This document shows positions 1 to 8,680 of a stretch of 64,000 bases of DNA, one piece after another. Origin of the DNA: Mycobacterium dioxanotrophicus (lineage in GTDB: Bacteria > Actinomycetota > Actinomycetes > Mycobacteriales > Mycobacteriaceae); assembly GCF_002157835.1 (NCBI RefSeq), contig NZ_CP020809.1:4216001-4280000 (forward strand). Direction: 5' to 3'. Position numbers and translations under genes: made by a program. Every line of letters starts with the position of its first letter. Position 1 is the first letter of the stretch. Below the pieces are notes generated by a model. The model did not search any database. It was not told the DNA's origin and saw only the letters and a program-made list of their open reading frames with translations.

Positions 1-554
1 AGCGGAAGGTAGCCAAGTTCGTCAATCACCAACAGTTTCGGTCCGGCGAAGAACCGCATGCAGGTGTGCCAGCGGCCTTCCAGGGCGGCTTTGTGGCAGC
101 GGGCCGCCAGGTCGGCGGCGGTGGTGAAATACACCCGGTGGCCGGCCTCGACCGCGCCGCGGGCCAACGCGACGGCCAGCATGGTCTTGCCGACCCCGGG
201 TGGGCCGACGAACAGCACGTTGGCCGCGTCGTCGAGGAAGCGCAGACTGGCCAGGTCGTTGATCAGTTTGGCGTCGACCCCGGGCTGGGCGGCGAAATCG
301 AAATCGGCCATGGTCCAGGGTTCGGGCAGACAGGCGAACCGCAACCGTGAGGTCAGCCGGCGGGCTTCGGTGGCGTTGACCTCGATCTCCAACAGCCGCT
401 CCAAAGCGGCGGTCAGGGACAGGTTTTCGGCGCGGGCGGCATCGAGGATGCGGGGTAGCGCTTCGGCTGCGTCGCCGAGTTTCAGATAGGACAGATGTGC
501 CCGGAGTTGTTGGTATCGGCGGGCTTCGCTCATCTGTGGGACGGTTTTGCTCAA
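1..554 (-). CDS. istB: IS21-family helper ATPase IstB (3' end outside window)
   Basis: IstB is the AAA+ ATPase that helps the IstA transposase of IS21 elements choose and capture target DNA. The visible N-terminal 184 codons include a Walker A motif (VGPPGVGKT) and a Walker B motif (LLVIDELGY), with the helical IstB-type N-terminal region before them. I prefer the TTG start at 554: an AGGAG lies 8 bases upstream and it is only 5 bases past the istA stop, which suggests coupled translation. An in-frame ATG at 533 is the alternative. The reading frame is open to the window edge, so intactness cannot be judged. Confidence 0.9.
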   Translation of the reverse strand, partial: MSKTVPQMSEARRYQQLRAHLSYLKLGDAAEALPRILDAARAENLSLTAALERLLEIEVNATEARRLTSRLRFACLPEPWTMADFDFAAQPGVDAKLINDLASLRFLDDAANVLFVGPPGVGKTMLAVALARGAVEAGHRVYFTTAADLAARCHKAALEGRWHTCMRFFAGPKLLVIDELGYLP

Positions 555-559
555 GGGGG

Positions 560-1922
560 TTACTCCTGGTTCTGTTCGGTTGGATGGTGTTGGGGAACAA
601 CGGATAGCCGTGCTGCGGTCGCCGCATAGACGGCCAGATCGATCACTACCTTCTGGGCGGGATCGTTCGCCGGGGCACCACGCAGCCGCGCGGCCTCGGC
701 AACGGCGGCCACCGAGGGCGGTCGCCGGGTCTTATGAGTGCAAGGCCTGGCCGTCGAGAACCCGATAGCACTGCCTGTTCGAGCGCGACGACGTGACCGG
801 CATCGCGCACCACCGCGCCGCTGCCGTCGACCGCGCGGCGGTGCGCGGCAACAACGGCTCCCGATGCCGTGGTCAATTGCACGGTGTCAGAGCCCAGGCG
901 GTGGGTGACGGTCACCGTGGCCCCGGCCAGCCCCGGCGGCACCGAGTACTGATTGCCCCGCCAGGACACCAACGCTTGTGGAGTGACGATGCGGTGTTCG
1001 GTCAACTCGGCCGGATACGAACCCGTCGGCAGTGACCGTAGTGGTTCGGCATCGGCCAGGGCGCCGACGGTGGTGGCCTGCCCGTCGCGGCGCCGGCGGC
1101 GCCCGTCGAGCTTCACGCACAGCCGGTCCAGCGACGCCTGGGCTTGCTCGATCGTGGTGTCGTCGGTGACGGTGCGCCACCAGCGTTGGGCGGCAGCGTG
1201 ATTGGACTTCTCCACCACACCCTTGCGGTTGCCCCGTCGTGGCGGGCACACATCGACGGCGACAGCGTAGTGTTTGGCCACCCCGGCGAACGCCGCGGTG
1301 ATCCGGCCCGATTCGGGATGACATACCGTGGCCATCCGGTCGAACCGCCACCGCTGGGTGACCCCACCCAACCGGATGCTGACCGCCTCGATCGCTTCCA
1401 CGACGTGCGCGAAGTCCTCGGCCGGGGCCAGCGCCCCGCGCCAGCGGCTCGAATGGGCCAACGCCCCGACCAGCAGGTGGGCATGCCGGTCAGCCGCCCA
1501 CGATGCTGGTGGATCGGGCAGCTCGACCCAGTCCCACTGAGTCTCGACCCCGGCGGATGATCGATGACCGCGACGTCGCGGCCCTTGACCGACTGACACG
1601 GCTCGCAATGCGGTCGCAGCCCCAGGTTTCGGATTGCCAGGGTCAGCGACGGATACGAGCCGGTAAAACCTAGCTCGACGAGTTCGTCGAACAGGGTTGA
1701 GGCCCACAGGTGCGGATCGTCAGCCAGGCGGATCCGGCAGTACTCGACGAACGGATCGATCACCAGCGGTTCAGAGCGTTGGCGTTGCCCGGGTACTCGT
1801 TCCCCAGCCAGATAGGCCCGAACGGTTCGGCGATTGATCCCGAGATGGCGAGCGATCGCCGATATCGACCAACCCTGCTCCCGAAGCGCATGCGCTTCCA
1901 CATCACCCTCCAGCGACAGCAA
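560..1922 (-). pseudogene. istA: IS21-family transposase IstA, two single-base frame breaks
   Basis: IstA is the DDE transposase of IS21. The N-terminal helix-turn-helix (WSISAIARHLGINRRTVRAY) is in one frame. The catalytic part, starting at ETQWDWVELP, continues in a second frame after about 1547-1551, within a CCCC run. The C-terminus, beginning TARPCTHK and ending in TAA at 560-562, is in a third frame after about 758-764. Restoring one base at each point gives a 454-residue protein of normal family length. The start is TTG at 1922, with GGAGGG 7 bases upstream. Either the gene is dead or the sequence has two homopolymer deletions; similar breaks elsewhere in the window make the second option realistic. 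Confidence 0.8.
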
Positions 1923-2024
1923 ACGACGGCCCTCCCATTCATCAGCGGAAACACAACTCCGCTGACGATGAGCAGAACCCCGACAAGCAGTCCGACGACA
2001 CGCCGAACCACCGCTGCCAACTGG

Positions 2025-2063
2025 GCACTTTCAATTAGCGAGACTGAGCACTTTCACTTAGCG
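2025..2063. repeat. IS21 terminal repeats (two direct copies)
   Basis: GCACTTTCAATTAGCG at 2025-2040 and GCACTTTCACTTAGCG at 2048-2063 differ at one base. Repeated terminal motifs at the istA end are typical of IS21 elements and are the likely IstA binding sites. The outer copy marks the probable element boundary near 2063. Confidence 0.7.
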
Positions 2064-3174
2064 CCATCATCGGAAGCGTGACGTAATCCTCGAGGCGGGT
2101 GTCGGCGCTGAGCTCGTCGCCTGGATCACCACCGTGTCGCATCCTGGCGAGCATCCCATGCGGCGCTTCCACCGGCAGTATGGAGGTGTTCGGGGCCAGT
2201 GGCAGTTCGCCTGCGGCCAGTGCTTCGAACGGACCGGTTGCTGCAACCTCTTCGGAGCGCTGGCCGCCGACCAATTCCGCGATCGCTGCCGCCGCTGGGC
2301 TGACAAGGAATTTTCCTGGTGCGGCCCCGGGCTGCAGCACCAGCTCCTCGCCCGCTTCGCCGCTGAGCCGGCGCGTCATCGAGGCCACCCAGCTGCGAAC
2401 GCCTGGTGAACACATCCGCAAGCAGTCCGTGACCGCCTCCCGAGGCCAGCGCGTCGGGCTGCGGGTGTCCCCAGCGCTGGCGGTGATCACCAGAGGTGCG
2501 GCGATTCGTGCGGTCCATGCGCCGGGCAGCGCATCAGGTCCCGCGTCGACCACAACGGTTGCGGGGTGTCCGGCGACGGTGATCGTCGAGGTGGCTCGCA
2601 GCCAGCGCATCCCTGTCGTACGACGGGAGTCTTCCCGGGTGGCGTAGTCGGGAAGCAGCGCAGTACGGCAACCGAGCATTCCGGTGCTGGAAAGCAGATC
2701 GCTGGCGAGTACGCCGGCCAGCGGCGCTGGTGTGGGGGCGTCTTTGGCGGTCATCTCGATCTGGCTGCAGGCGTGCTCGAGGAACCGGATCTGCAACCGT
2801 GCCACCAACGCCGCCGCGGCGAACCACTCACGCCACGGGCGCGCCACGGCAGCGTTGAGTGTGTCGGGGTGGCCCGCCGCGGCATCGGCCAGCGCCAGCG
2901 CCAAGTAATAGGCATCGAGGACGACCTGCTGATCGGACTCAGCGGCCCTGCGGGTCCGGGAGGGACGTGACAGCAGCACCTGCCGAAGGGCAGCCGCGGC
3001 TGACAAATGCAGCATCTGCTCGTCGATGCGATGCCCGGCGGTATAGGCGACGTCGTCGGGATCGGGGTCCACGCCGTTCATCACCGCCGCGATCGCTTTC
3101 TGTGCACGGGTCAACCGCAGGGCGTTGGCGCGTACCGCTGACCGGCGGCGAAGCGGAGCCTGTGTCAGATCCAT
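2035..3174 (-). CDS. hypothetical protein, C-terminus supplied by IS21 end
   Basis: I do not recognise this 379-residue protein. It is Ala/Arg-rich and soluble, with a helical N-terminal half and a more beta-rich stretch around residues 190-250 (AGHPATVVVDAGPDALPG). The last residues (ALSESAQSR) are encoded by the IS21 terminal repeat, so the original C-terminus has been cut off by the insertion. I chose the ATG at 3174 (MDLTQAP); longer starts would overlap the divergent gene at 3304. No clear ribosome binding site is visible. Function unknown; the truncated form may be non-functional. Confidence 0.6.
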   Translation of the reverse strand: MDLTQAPLRRRSAVRANALRLTRAQKAIAAVMNGVDPDPDDVAYTAGHRIDEQMLHLSAAAALRQVLLSRPSRTRRAAESDQQVVLDAYYLALALADAAAGHPDTLNAAVARPWREWFAAAALVARLQIRFLEHACSQIEMTAKDAPTPAPLAGVLASDLLSSTGMLGCRTALLPDYATREDSRRTTGMRWLRATSTITVAGHPATVVVDAGPDALPGAWTARIAAPLVITASAGDTRSPTRWPREAVTDCLRMCSPGVRSWVASMTRRLSGEAGEELVLQPGAAPGKFLVSPAAAAIAELVGGQRSEEVAATGPFEALAAGELPLAPNTSILPVEAPHGMLARMRHGGDPGDELSADTRLEDYVTLPMMALSESAQSR

Positions 3175-3303
3175 GATGCACACGGTATGCAGCTGTGGAG
3201 GTTGTGGTCGTGCCCGCGGCACGACACGCCGGTGTCGCACCTTACGCCTAGATGCCGACACAAGCGCAGCTGCGACCCGCGCCGTGTACGCGAGAACTGG
3301 CGG

Positions 3304-3678
3304 ATGCAACCTACTGTGCCCGCCATGATTCCGATCCAGGACGCGGGCCGAGGGACTCTGCTGTACATGCACACTCTGGCTTCGGCACTGGCCACCGCAT
3401 CCGACGAGACGGTGGTGCTGCTGGGCCTGGCCGGTGTGCGGGAACCGTCCCCCGCCGCGCAGAAGTCAGCGGTGGCCGCACATCTGGACGCCGCGATGGC
3501 TCGGCTGGACGCCACGATCCGGTCGAAGAAGGTAGCACCGTCACGGATGCCGCGAGCCACGCAGGGACGCCTGATGATTCAGGACGGCGAGGTCTACGAC
3601 GCCGTCGCCCACACCTACCAGCCGGGATTCCCTTTCGCCGCCTTCGTCACCGCCTTCGTCGCCGGCAGCCGCGGCTAG
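3304..3678 (+). CDS. hypothetical protein
   Basis: This 124-residue protein is unrecognised. The central part is helical (TASDETVVLLGLAGVREPSP), followed by a basic segment and a hydrophobic C-terminus (GFPFAAFVTAFVAGSRG). It is divergent from the truncated gene at 2035-3174 and lies 49 bases before the large gene at 3728, with which it may be co-transcribed. The start could be ATG 3304 or ATG 3325; GGCGG close upstream of 3304 is only a weak binding site. Confidence 0.5.
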   Translation: MQPTVPAMIPIQDAGRGTLLYMHTLASALATASDETVVLLGLAGVREPSPAAQKSAVAAHLDAAMARLDATIRSKKVAPSRMPRATQGRLMIQDGEVYDAVAHTYQPGFPFAAFVTAFVAGSRG

Positions 3679-3727
3679 ACGTGACCCCGTTCCGTCCGCA
3701 GATCCAGTCAGATGAGGAGAGCCGATC

Positions 3728-5992
3728 GTGAGTGAGTCCACCGGGGCGCAGGGTGTGCCCAACCCGACCCACGACGCCGCAACGAGTGACGCGACCAAGC
3801 CTGCCGCTGACGCTCCCCCTACATCGGCATCGGGCACCGCACCGACAGCAGCGGATGCTCCTGCCGCTGCTACCAACACCACGTCACCGACGAATGCGGC
3901 CAAACCGGCAGCCCCAGCTCCGTCAACGGCCGGCGCCGCCAAGCCCGCCGGCAAGCTCACCGCGACCGGAACGGTCCAGGGAGCCGGGGGCCTCTACAAG
4001 GCCCAGTACAGCAGGGGTGTCGATGTTCTCGACAAGGGGATCGAGAAACTCGGCGCCAAAGGAATGGCCAAGAGTGCCTTGAAGATAGGCGCCCGTGCAG
4101 TGCCCGGTATCGGCACCGTCGTCGGCCTCGGATTCGCCGCGCAAGACCTCAAAGACGGCGACGTTGTCGGTGCCCTTCTCAATACAATCGGCGCAATCCC
4201 CGGCCCCATCGGATGGATCGGATTGGGCGCAGGCCAGGCGTGGGAGGCATTCGGGCCCGACTGGCATCTGTGGGGAAACGGCGGCGCCGGCTACGGCATG
4301 TGGGACTCACCCGACGGCACTTCCACACGCATGTTGCCCGCCTCGGCCAGTGAGGCCGCAGGGGTCCGAGAGGTCGACGCGGCGCTGGCGACGGTGCAGC
4401 GCAACATCTTCGGCTTCGAAGACGGGCCGAACGGCTCGGTGTGGAACTCGAACCCGCCGGCGGCACTGACCCTGGATACCCCGCAGGTCGAAGCCGCGGT
4501 GAAAACGTGGCTGACCGGTATCGCGGACCTGTTCCATCAAATGGATCAGACCATGGCCCAGTCCGGGGAGCCCTACTTCGAGCAGTACCGCCAGAAGCTG
4601 GCCCCGCACTTTTCGGCGATCGCGGAACTACCCGACAAAGTGCCCGAGGTGATGGCGCAGCTACGCGCCGGGTCCAAGGCAGCCGAATCCGCCTACGACG
4701 CGCTGCTGTCCGCCAACCGCAACGCCCGCAACCAGCTCGCCGACCACGGCGCGCTGACCGATCAATCACCGTCGACAACGCTGAAGAACACCCTCGAAAC
4801 AGAGCTGACCAAGGTGCAGGCCGCCGCCGACAAGCTGGCGACCGTGTTCGACGGCCCGATCCCGGCACCGGTGGAGGCACGGTCGGCAACCACCAGCCCG
4901 CACGACAAGACCGCCACCACCCCGGTCACCGCGCATCCTTCGCCACTGGCCCCGGCACCCGCATCGCCGACCGGGCCGTCGGTGAAAGATGCCGGCAAAG
5001 ACGATATGTCGGACCTGGGCAATCTGTTGTCGAAGCTGGGCCACACCCCATCCGCCGGTTCGATGGGCACACCGATGGGCACGCCGTCGACCGGATCTGG
5101 CGGTGGCGGCACCCCGTTGAACAGCCCGGCATCGTCGAAACCGGATTCTGAGCCCAAGAAGTTGCTCGATGACGACAAGGACCACAAGAAGCGCGAGGAC
5201 CGCAAGCCCGAGCCGCTGACCGCGGTGAAGTCCGACACAGCCAAGCCGGCGAGCACTGCGCCGGTCACCGCGGGGGCTGCCCCCGCCGCGCCGGTGACCG
5301 GTGTTCCACCGACCGCCAAGCCGGCGGCCGCACCCGAGCAGAGCAAAGAGGTTCAAGTGAAAGACCGCAAAGTCACCTTCCCCGACGCCAAGAGCGCCAA
5401 GCTGGCGCAGGTGCTGGCGGCCGCCGATCCGACGCATCCGGTGTCGCTGGCCGATGCCGCTGCCCAGGCCGGACTCAAGCCTCCGGTACCGGGTCAGGAC
5501 CTTGGACAGCAGGTCGCACCGGTCGACGCCAAACCCGGCGACATCCTCGACACCGGTGACAAGAAGTTCATGCTGCTCGGTGACGGCGCGTTCTACGACC
5601 TGTCGGAGTACAAGGTGGTCGACGCGAGCGCGCTGCCGCAGGACATGGGTGAGCGCGCCGCGTACTTCCATCTCGAGGATGCCGGTGCCGCATCCTCACC
5701 GGTATCCGGTCAGGCTCCCGCCGCGACGACCTTCGACGTTCCCGGCGGGACCCCCGAGCCACACGTTCCGGCCGACGGATCGCCAGCATCACCGGCCGCG
5801 CCCGCAGGGGCCCCGGCCGATCCTGCCGGGGCGCCGGAATCCGGGGCGCAGGCCATCCCGTCCGTCGGGACTCCCGGTGTGCCACGCCAGGGCGAGGGTG
5901 GGCCGGCCAACGCCGCGGCCACCGACACCGGCACCGGAACCGACGTCCCGTCGTCAACGGCGCCGCGGCTGGATCCGGGTGCGGTCAAGTAA
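3728..5992 (+). CDS. large Pro/Ala-rich protein with glycine-zipper hydrophobic domain
   Basis: The protein has 754 residues and a mosaic layout. Residues 1-80 are low-complexity Ala/Thr/Pro. Residues 110-185 form a glycine-zipper hydrophobic region (VPGIGTVVGLGFAAQ and AIPGPIGWIGLGAG). Residues 230-370 are helical, 375-555 are Pro-rich linker, and 560-660 are a folded segment (PGDILDTGDKKFMLLGDGAF) faintly like an NlpC/P60 core without a catalytic Cys. The tail is again Pro-rich. GTG 3728 follows AGGAGAG at a normal distance. The lytic transglycosylase gene starts 26 bases downstream. The pairing suggests a surface or transfer-apparatus protein delivered with a wall-opening enzyme; that role is inference. 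Confidence 0.6.
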   Translation: MSESTGAQGVPNPTHDAATSDATKPAADAPPTSASGTAPTAADAPAAATNTTSPTNAAKPAAPAPSTAGAAKPAGKLTATGTVQGAGGLYKAQYSRGVDVLDKGIEKLGAKGMAKSALKIGARAVPGIGTVVGLGFAAQDLKDGDVVGALLNTIGAIPGPIGWIGLGAGQAWEAFGPDWHLWGNGGAGYGMWDSPDGTSTRMLPASASEAAGVREVDAALATVQRNIFGFEDGPNGSVWNSNPPAALTLDTPQVEAAVKTWLTGIADLFHQMDQTMAQSGEPYFEQYRQKLAPHFSAIAELPDKVPEVMAQLRAGSKAAESAYDALLSANRNARNQLADHGALTDQSPSTTLKNTLETELTKVQAAADKLATVFDGPIPAPVEARSATTSPHDKTATTPVTAHPSPLAPAPASPTGPSVKDAGKDDMSDLGNLLSKLGHTPSAGSMGTPMGTPSTGSGGGGTPLNSPASSKPDSEPKKLLDDDKDHKKREDRKPEPLTAVKSDTAKPASTAPVTAGAAPAAPVTGVPPTAKPAAAPEQSKEVQVKDRKVTFPDAKSAKLAQVLAAADPTHPVSLADAAAQAGLKPPVPGQDLGQQVAPVDAKPGDILDTGDKKFMLLGDGAFYDLSEYKVVDASALPQDMGERAAYFHLEDAGAASSPVSGQAPAATTFDVPGGTPEPHVPADGSPASPAAPAGAPADPAGAPESGAQAIPSVGTPGVPRQGEGGPANAAATDTGTGTDVPSSTAPRLDPGAVK

Positions 5993-6018
5993 GTGCGGAT
6001 ACGCGGAAGGAACGATTG

Positions 6019-6984
6019 ATGGCCGGTGAGATCAGCAGTGACGGAGCGGCGCTTGTTTCCGGGGCGCAGAAGGCCGACAGCACGCTTCCGGGCAATGCTG
6101 ACCGCACCCCCGGGGCTGCGGGGGTGCATCCAGGGTTGACGGCGGCAGTCGACGACACCACCAAAGACGGTGAGCGAGCGCGCGACAAGGTCAAAGACGG
6201 CACAAAGAAGACCGACAAGTTCGCCAAGGGTGTCGAGGATCTCGACAACAAGGGCGCCAAGGGCGTCAACAATGTTGGCTCGATGCCCACGGTTCCGTCA
6301 TCGGCACCCCAGCAGAGCGCACCAACGGCTCCCTCGCCCGCACCGATGCCGGCCCCGGTGCCCGCAACCCCGCCAGCCGGTGTCACCAGTATCGACCCAC
6401 AGATTCTGGCAGCGCTGATCGAAGCGTCGCGCGCGCAGGCCGAATCCGATGGCGCCAATGGAATCTTCCCTCACAGCGACGATCCGTTCGCAGGCTCTTC
6501 GGCGACCTCGCCACAAAACCCCGATCCCCTTGACGTATCGCAAGTGTCGCTGGCGAAGTACCCCGGCGGACCGCTAACGGCCCAGGAAACAGCGTCCGTG
6601 ATCAATCAGGCGCTGACCATCAACGGGATCCCTGATGACCCTGCACTGCGTGAGCAGTGGCAGGCCCTGTATCAGCACATGTCCCAAGGCGAGTCCGGCG
6701 GAAATCCGAACGCCGGCAATGGATGGGATTCCAACGCGACCGGAATGATCATGGAGGATGGGTTACCGTCCAACAGCAGCCGCGGTCAATGGCAGTGCAT
6801 TCCGTCCACATTCGCGGCCTACCACATGGCAGGTACGTCGAACTCGATCTACGATCCGGTCGCCTCAGCGAGCGCTTCGATCAACTACGTCATGGACACT
6901 TACAAGGTCGGGGCTGACGGTTCGGGTCTCGGCGCGTTCATGTCGCGTCAGGGGGTCGGTACGGGTGGATACCAGGGCTACTGA
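6019..6984 (+). CDS. lytic transglycosylase (SLT-like) domain protein
   Basis: The 321-residue product has a charged N-terminal region (DDTTKDGERARDKVKDGTKK), a Pro-rich linker at about 90-125, and a C-terminal SLT/lysozyme-like domain from about 190. The motif QGESGGNPNAGNGWDSNATG contains the likely catalytic Glu, and GQWQCIPSTFAAYH is the family's G-x-x-Q-x-x-P-x-T-F block. Such domains cleave peptidoglycan glycan strands. No signal peptide is visible, so export would need a dedicated route such as the neighbouring protein or a secretion system. ATG 6019 is preceded by GGAAGGA at 7 bases. It follows the 754-residue gene and probably shares its transcript. Confidence 0.8.
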   Translation: MAGEISSDGAALVSGAQKADSTLPGNADRTPGAAGVHPGLTAAVDDTTKDGERARDKVKDGTKKTDKFAKGVEDLDNKGAKGVNNVGSMPTVPSSAPQQSAPTAPSPAPMPAPVPATPPAGVTSIDPQILAALIEASRAQAESDGANGIFPHSDDPFAGSSATSPQNPDPLDVSQVSLAKYPGGPLTAQETASVINQALTINGIPDDPALREQWQALYQHMSQGESGGNPNAGNGWDSNATGMIMEDGLPSNSSRGQWQCIPSTFAAYHMAGTSNSIYDPVASASASINYVMDTYKVGADGSGLGAFMSRQGVGTGGYQGY

Positions 6985-7008
6985 GCCGGAAGCTGTTGTC
7001 GTGCCTTG

Positions 7009-7419
7009 TCAGTCGGACCGGGTGACGGCGGCGACACGGTGCCGCGACGCACCGGGGACGATCTCCCAGTTCCCGTGGCGAACGAAACCGGCTAGGGCAA
7101 GCGCGTCGTAGGCGGCCAGGGCGCTGGTGGCTTCGCTGGTCACCTCCACTGCGGATTCTCCTGCACCTGAGTCGACCCACACAGCTCCAGAATCTTTGTT
7201 CCAGTAGGCATTCGCCATCAGTTTGCCTCGTTTCGCGGGTGTGCTGCTGCTCTTTTCTTCGGCGCGGGCCTGACTCAGCGCCGTCCGTGCAGCAGCGCGG
7301 CGGGCGCTTCTGTTCGTGGGGGCCAGGTTCGTGCCGGAGGCGGCGACTTGATCAAGGATCGAGGTCAGGCGTGCGAGGTCTGATGGTCCGTGCCGATTCT
7401 CGTGACGAGTGTCGTTCAA
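7009..7419 (-). CDS. hypothetical small protein
   Basis: This open frame of 136 residues is unrecognised. The N-terminal half is basic and Ala-rich (RSARRAAARTALSQARAEEK); the C-terminal half (YWNKDSGAVWVDSGAGESAV) looks like a small folded domain. TTG 7419 gives the long form. ATG 7218 (MANAYWNKD) has GAGG 7 bases upstream and would give a 69-residue protein, which may be the real product. It is the last of four small minus-strand genes running down from 8507. Confidence 0.5.
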   Translation of the reverse strand: MNDTRHENRHGPSDLARLTSILDQVAASGTNLAPTNRSARRAAARTALSQARAEEKSSSTPAKRGKLMANAYWNKDSGAVWVDSGAGESAVEVTSEATSALAAYDALALAGFVRHGNWEIVPGASRHRVAAVTRSD

Positions 7420-7462
7420 GGCGCTGCGTCTTCCTCTTCGTTTTGATGTGCCATCATCAGTG

Positions 7463-7786
7463 TCAGGCGCTTAGGAGACCGGTGTCGTCGAATAGCGTCG
7501 GCGGGTCGGGCGCCAGCGCCGCACCGAAAGTGATTCGCGCGTTTGTGTGCGTGCAGAGGCGCGGCCTCAGGGGCGCGTCGATCCGCCCGCACTTTGCCTG
7601 TACCGCATTGCGGGAGGCGATAACTCGTACCAGATGTGCGACGCGCTCATCGTCAATCGCCCAGACGCATCCGGGGTGCGGCGCCTGCGACCAGTAGCCG
7701 AGCCCAAGCGCCCGGCAGGCTGCGATCTCTTGCCGCGTCGTCGCGGGAATTGCCGTGACCTCGCCGATGATCTGTTGGGAGCCCAT
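7463..7786 (-). CDS. hypothetical protein behind a palindromic operator
   Basis: The 107-residue protein is unrecognised: no membrane segment or signal peptide, and a compact alpha/beta composition (YWSQAPHPGCVWAIDDERVA). ATG 7786 is the only sensible start. A 15-bp palindrome lies at 7800-7814, immediately upstream, and an almost identical one precedes the gene at 11703. Both genes are therefore probably controlled by the same DNA-binding protein. Confidence 0.5.
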   Translation of the reverse strand: MGSQQIIGEVTAIPATTRQEIAACRALGLGYWSQAPHPGCVWAIDDERVAHLVRVIASRNAVQAKCGRIDAPLRPRLCTHTNARITFGAALAPDPPTLFDDTGLLSA

Positions 7787-7799
7787 GCCGACATAATAC

Positions 7800-7814
7800 T
7801 CTCCATTTTAGAGA
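7800..7814. promoter_or_regulatory. palindromic operator, copy 1
   Basis: TCTCCATTTTAGAGA reads on the other strand as TCTCTAAAATGGAGA. It differs by one base from TCTCTAAAATAGAGA at 11676-11690. Each copy lies 12-14 bases upstream of a start codon, so each overlaps the promoter or leader of that gene. The repressor is not identified in this window. Confidence 0.6.
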
Positions 7815-7834
7815 TATACAGGTGCGGGAATCGA

Positions 7835-8152
7835 TCAGCCGCCTTCGAAGAGCTCCGTTGCATACTTCGCCAACTCCGCGAAAAGCAGGCCCCAGTCCGC
7901 AGCTTTGTCGGCGGCACTGAACATGGGGTCAGCGGCGGCCAGGATCGGCTGAGTGTTGTTCAGCGACCACACCTCGCTCCACTGCCATAGAGACGGGGAC
8001 CACACATGCACACACGCCGCCGCGTCCTGCTCGTTCACGTGCAGCGACCAGCGGAACCGGAGCTCTCCGTGGTGTGTCAATTTCGTGAGGTCAACAGGCC
8101 GACCCTCCCGGACATCAATCTCGTGTGCGCAGATCTCTGGAGGCAGGATCAT
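7835..8152 (-). CDS. hypothetical protein
   Basis: The 105-residue product is unrecognised. It has an acidic, aromatic-rich beta-type sequence (HGELRFRWSLHVNEQDAAAC and WSPSLWQWSEVW) and a helical C-terminus. ATG 8152 overlaps the TGA of the upstream frame (8149-8151) as ATGA, which supports translational coupling and supports that upstream frame being real. Confidence 0.55.
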   Translation of the reverse strand: MILPPEICAHEIDVREGRPVDLTKLTHHGELRFRWSLHVNEQDAAACVHVWSPSLWQWSEVWSLNNTQPILAAADPMFSAADKAADWGLLFAELAKYATELFEGG

Positions 8153-8507
8153 CCGAGCTCCCCTGACGGTTCAACCAACCAGCCGCGAACGTCATCGACC
8201 CCGGCGGATCGATCGACCGTGATTGCCCGGCTGGCATGGATGCGCCCACCAGACACGTGTATCCCGATACCCATGCTGACGCCTTCACGAATGCGGCGAG
8301 CGGTGAAGTACCGGGCCGTGCGCTGGTGCACACCCATCCGTGCTGAACAGCGACGCGGACCAGCTTCGCGGCGATTTCGTTGTCCACCTCCGCGTTACGC
8401 TCGGGCGACGCAGAGGAATCTGCGGTTTCGATGGTGGTGATTGTCGCCACGGCCCCGGTGCACCGCCTCTCTGTCACTGCCTCACGCTTCCAGCCGTTCC
8501 GGAACAC
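8149..8507 (-). pseudogene. hypothetical gene with single-base frame break
   Basis: Two overlapping frames appear to be one gene. The N-terminal frame reads as coding through NEIAAKLVRVAVQHGW. The next frame continues VHQRTARYFTARRIREG and ends GWLVEPSGELG, with its TGA overlapping the next gene's ATG. Adding one G in the TGGG run near 8335 joins them into about 119 residues from GTG 8507, or about 100 from GTG 8450. Function unknown. The break may be a sequencing error rather than real decay. Confidence 0.45.
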
Positions 8508-8680
8508 GTGTTCGAATTATTGCAAGGAAACGCAATCGGCATAGACGACACGCCGTTTCCGGTTTCTGCGTTCGAGACCGGCATTTCCTCCCTTTCAACG
8601 TAGCGTCGCAGGCGCGTTTCAGGCATCTCCCACCCTTGCCCGAGGCGCTGTCAAAACCACCGGCCAGGAGAGTTTGCGCG

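Larger units (their letters stand above)
1..2063 (-). mobile_element. IS21-family insertion sequence, left part outside window
   Basis: This segment carries istA (560-1922) and istB (1-554) in the usual IS21 order on the minus strand, with istB cut by the window edge. The istA-proximal end shows two copies of a GCACTTTCA(A/C)TTAGCG repeat at 2025-2041 and 2048-2063, which is the multiple terminal repeat arrangement expected for IS21 elements. The element sits against the 3' end of the gene on its right and supplies that gene's last codons. The far end and any target duplication lie outside the window. Confidence 0.85.

Noticed and set aside
22..627. 201-residue minus-strand frame beginning MRRPQHGYPLF
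   Set aside because: It overlaps istB in another frame; the IstB Walker motifs lie in the neighbouring frame.
4766..5671. 301-residue minus-strand frame
   Set aside because: Antisense to the 754-residue gene and made of Arg/Gly/His-rich sequence with no recognisable domain or ribosome binding site.
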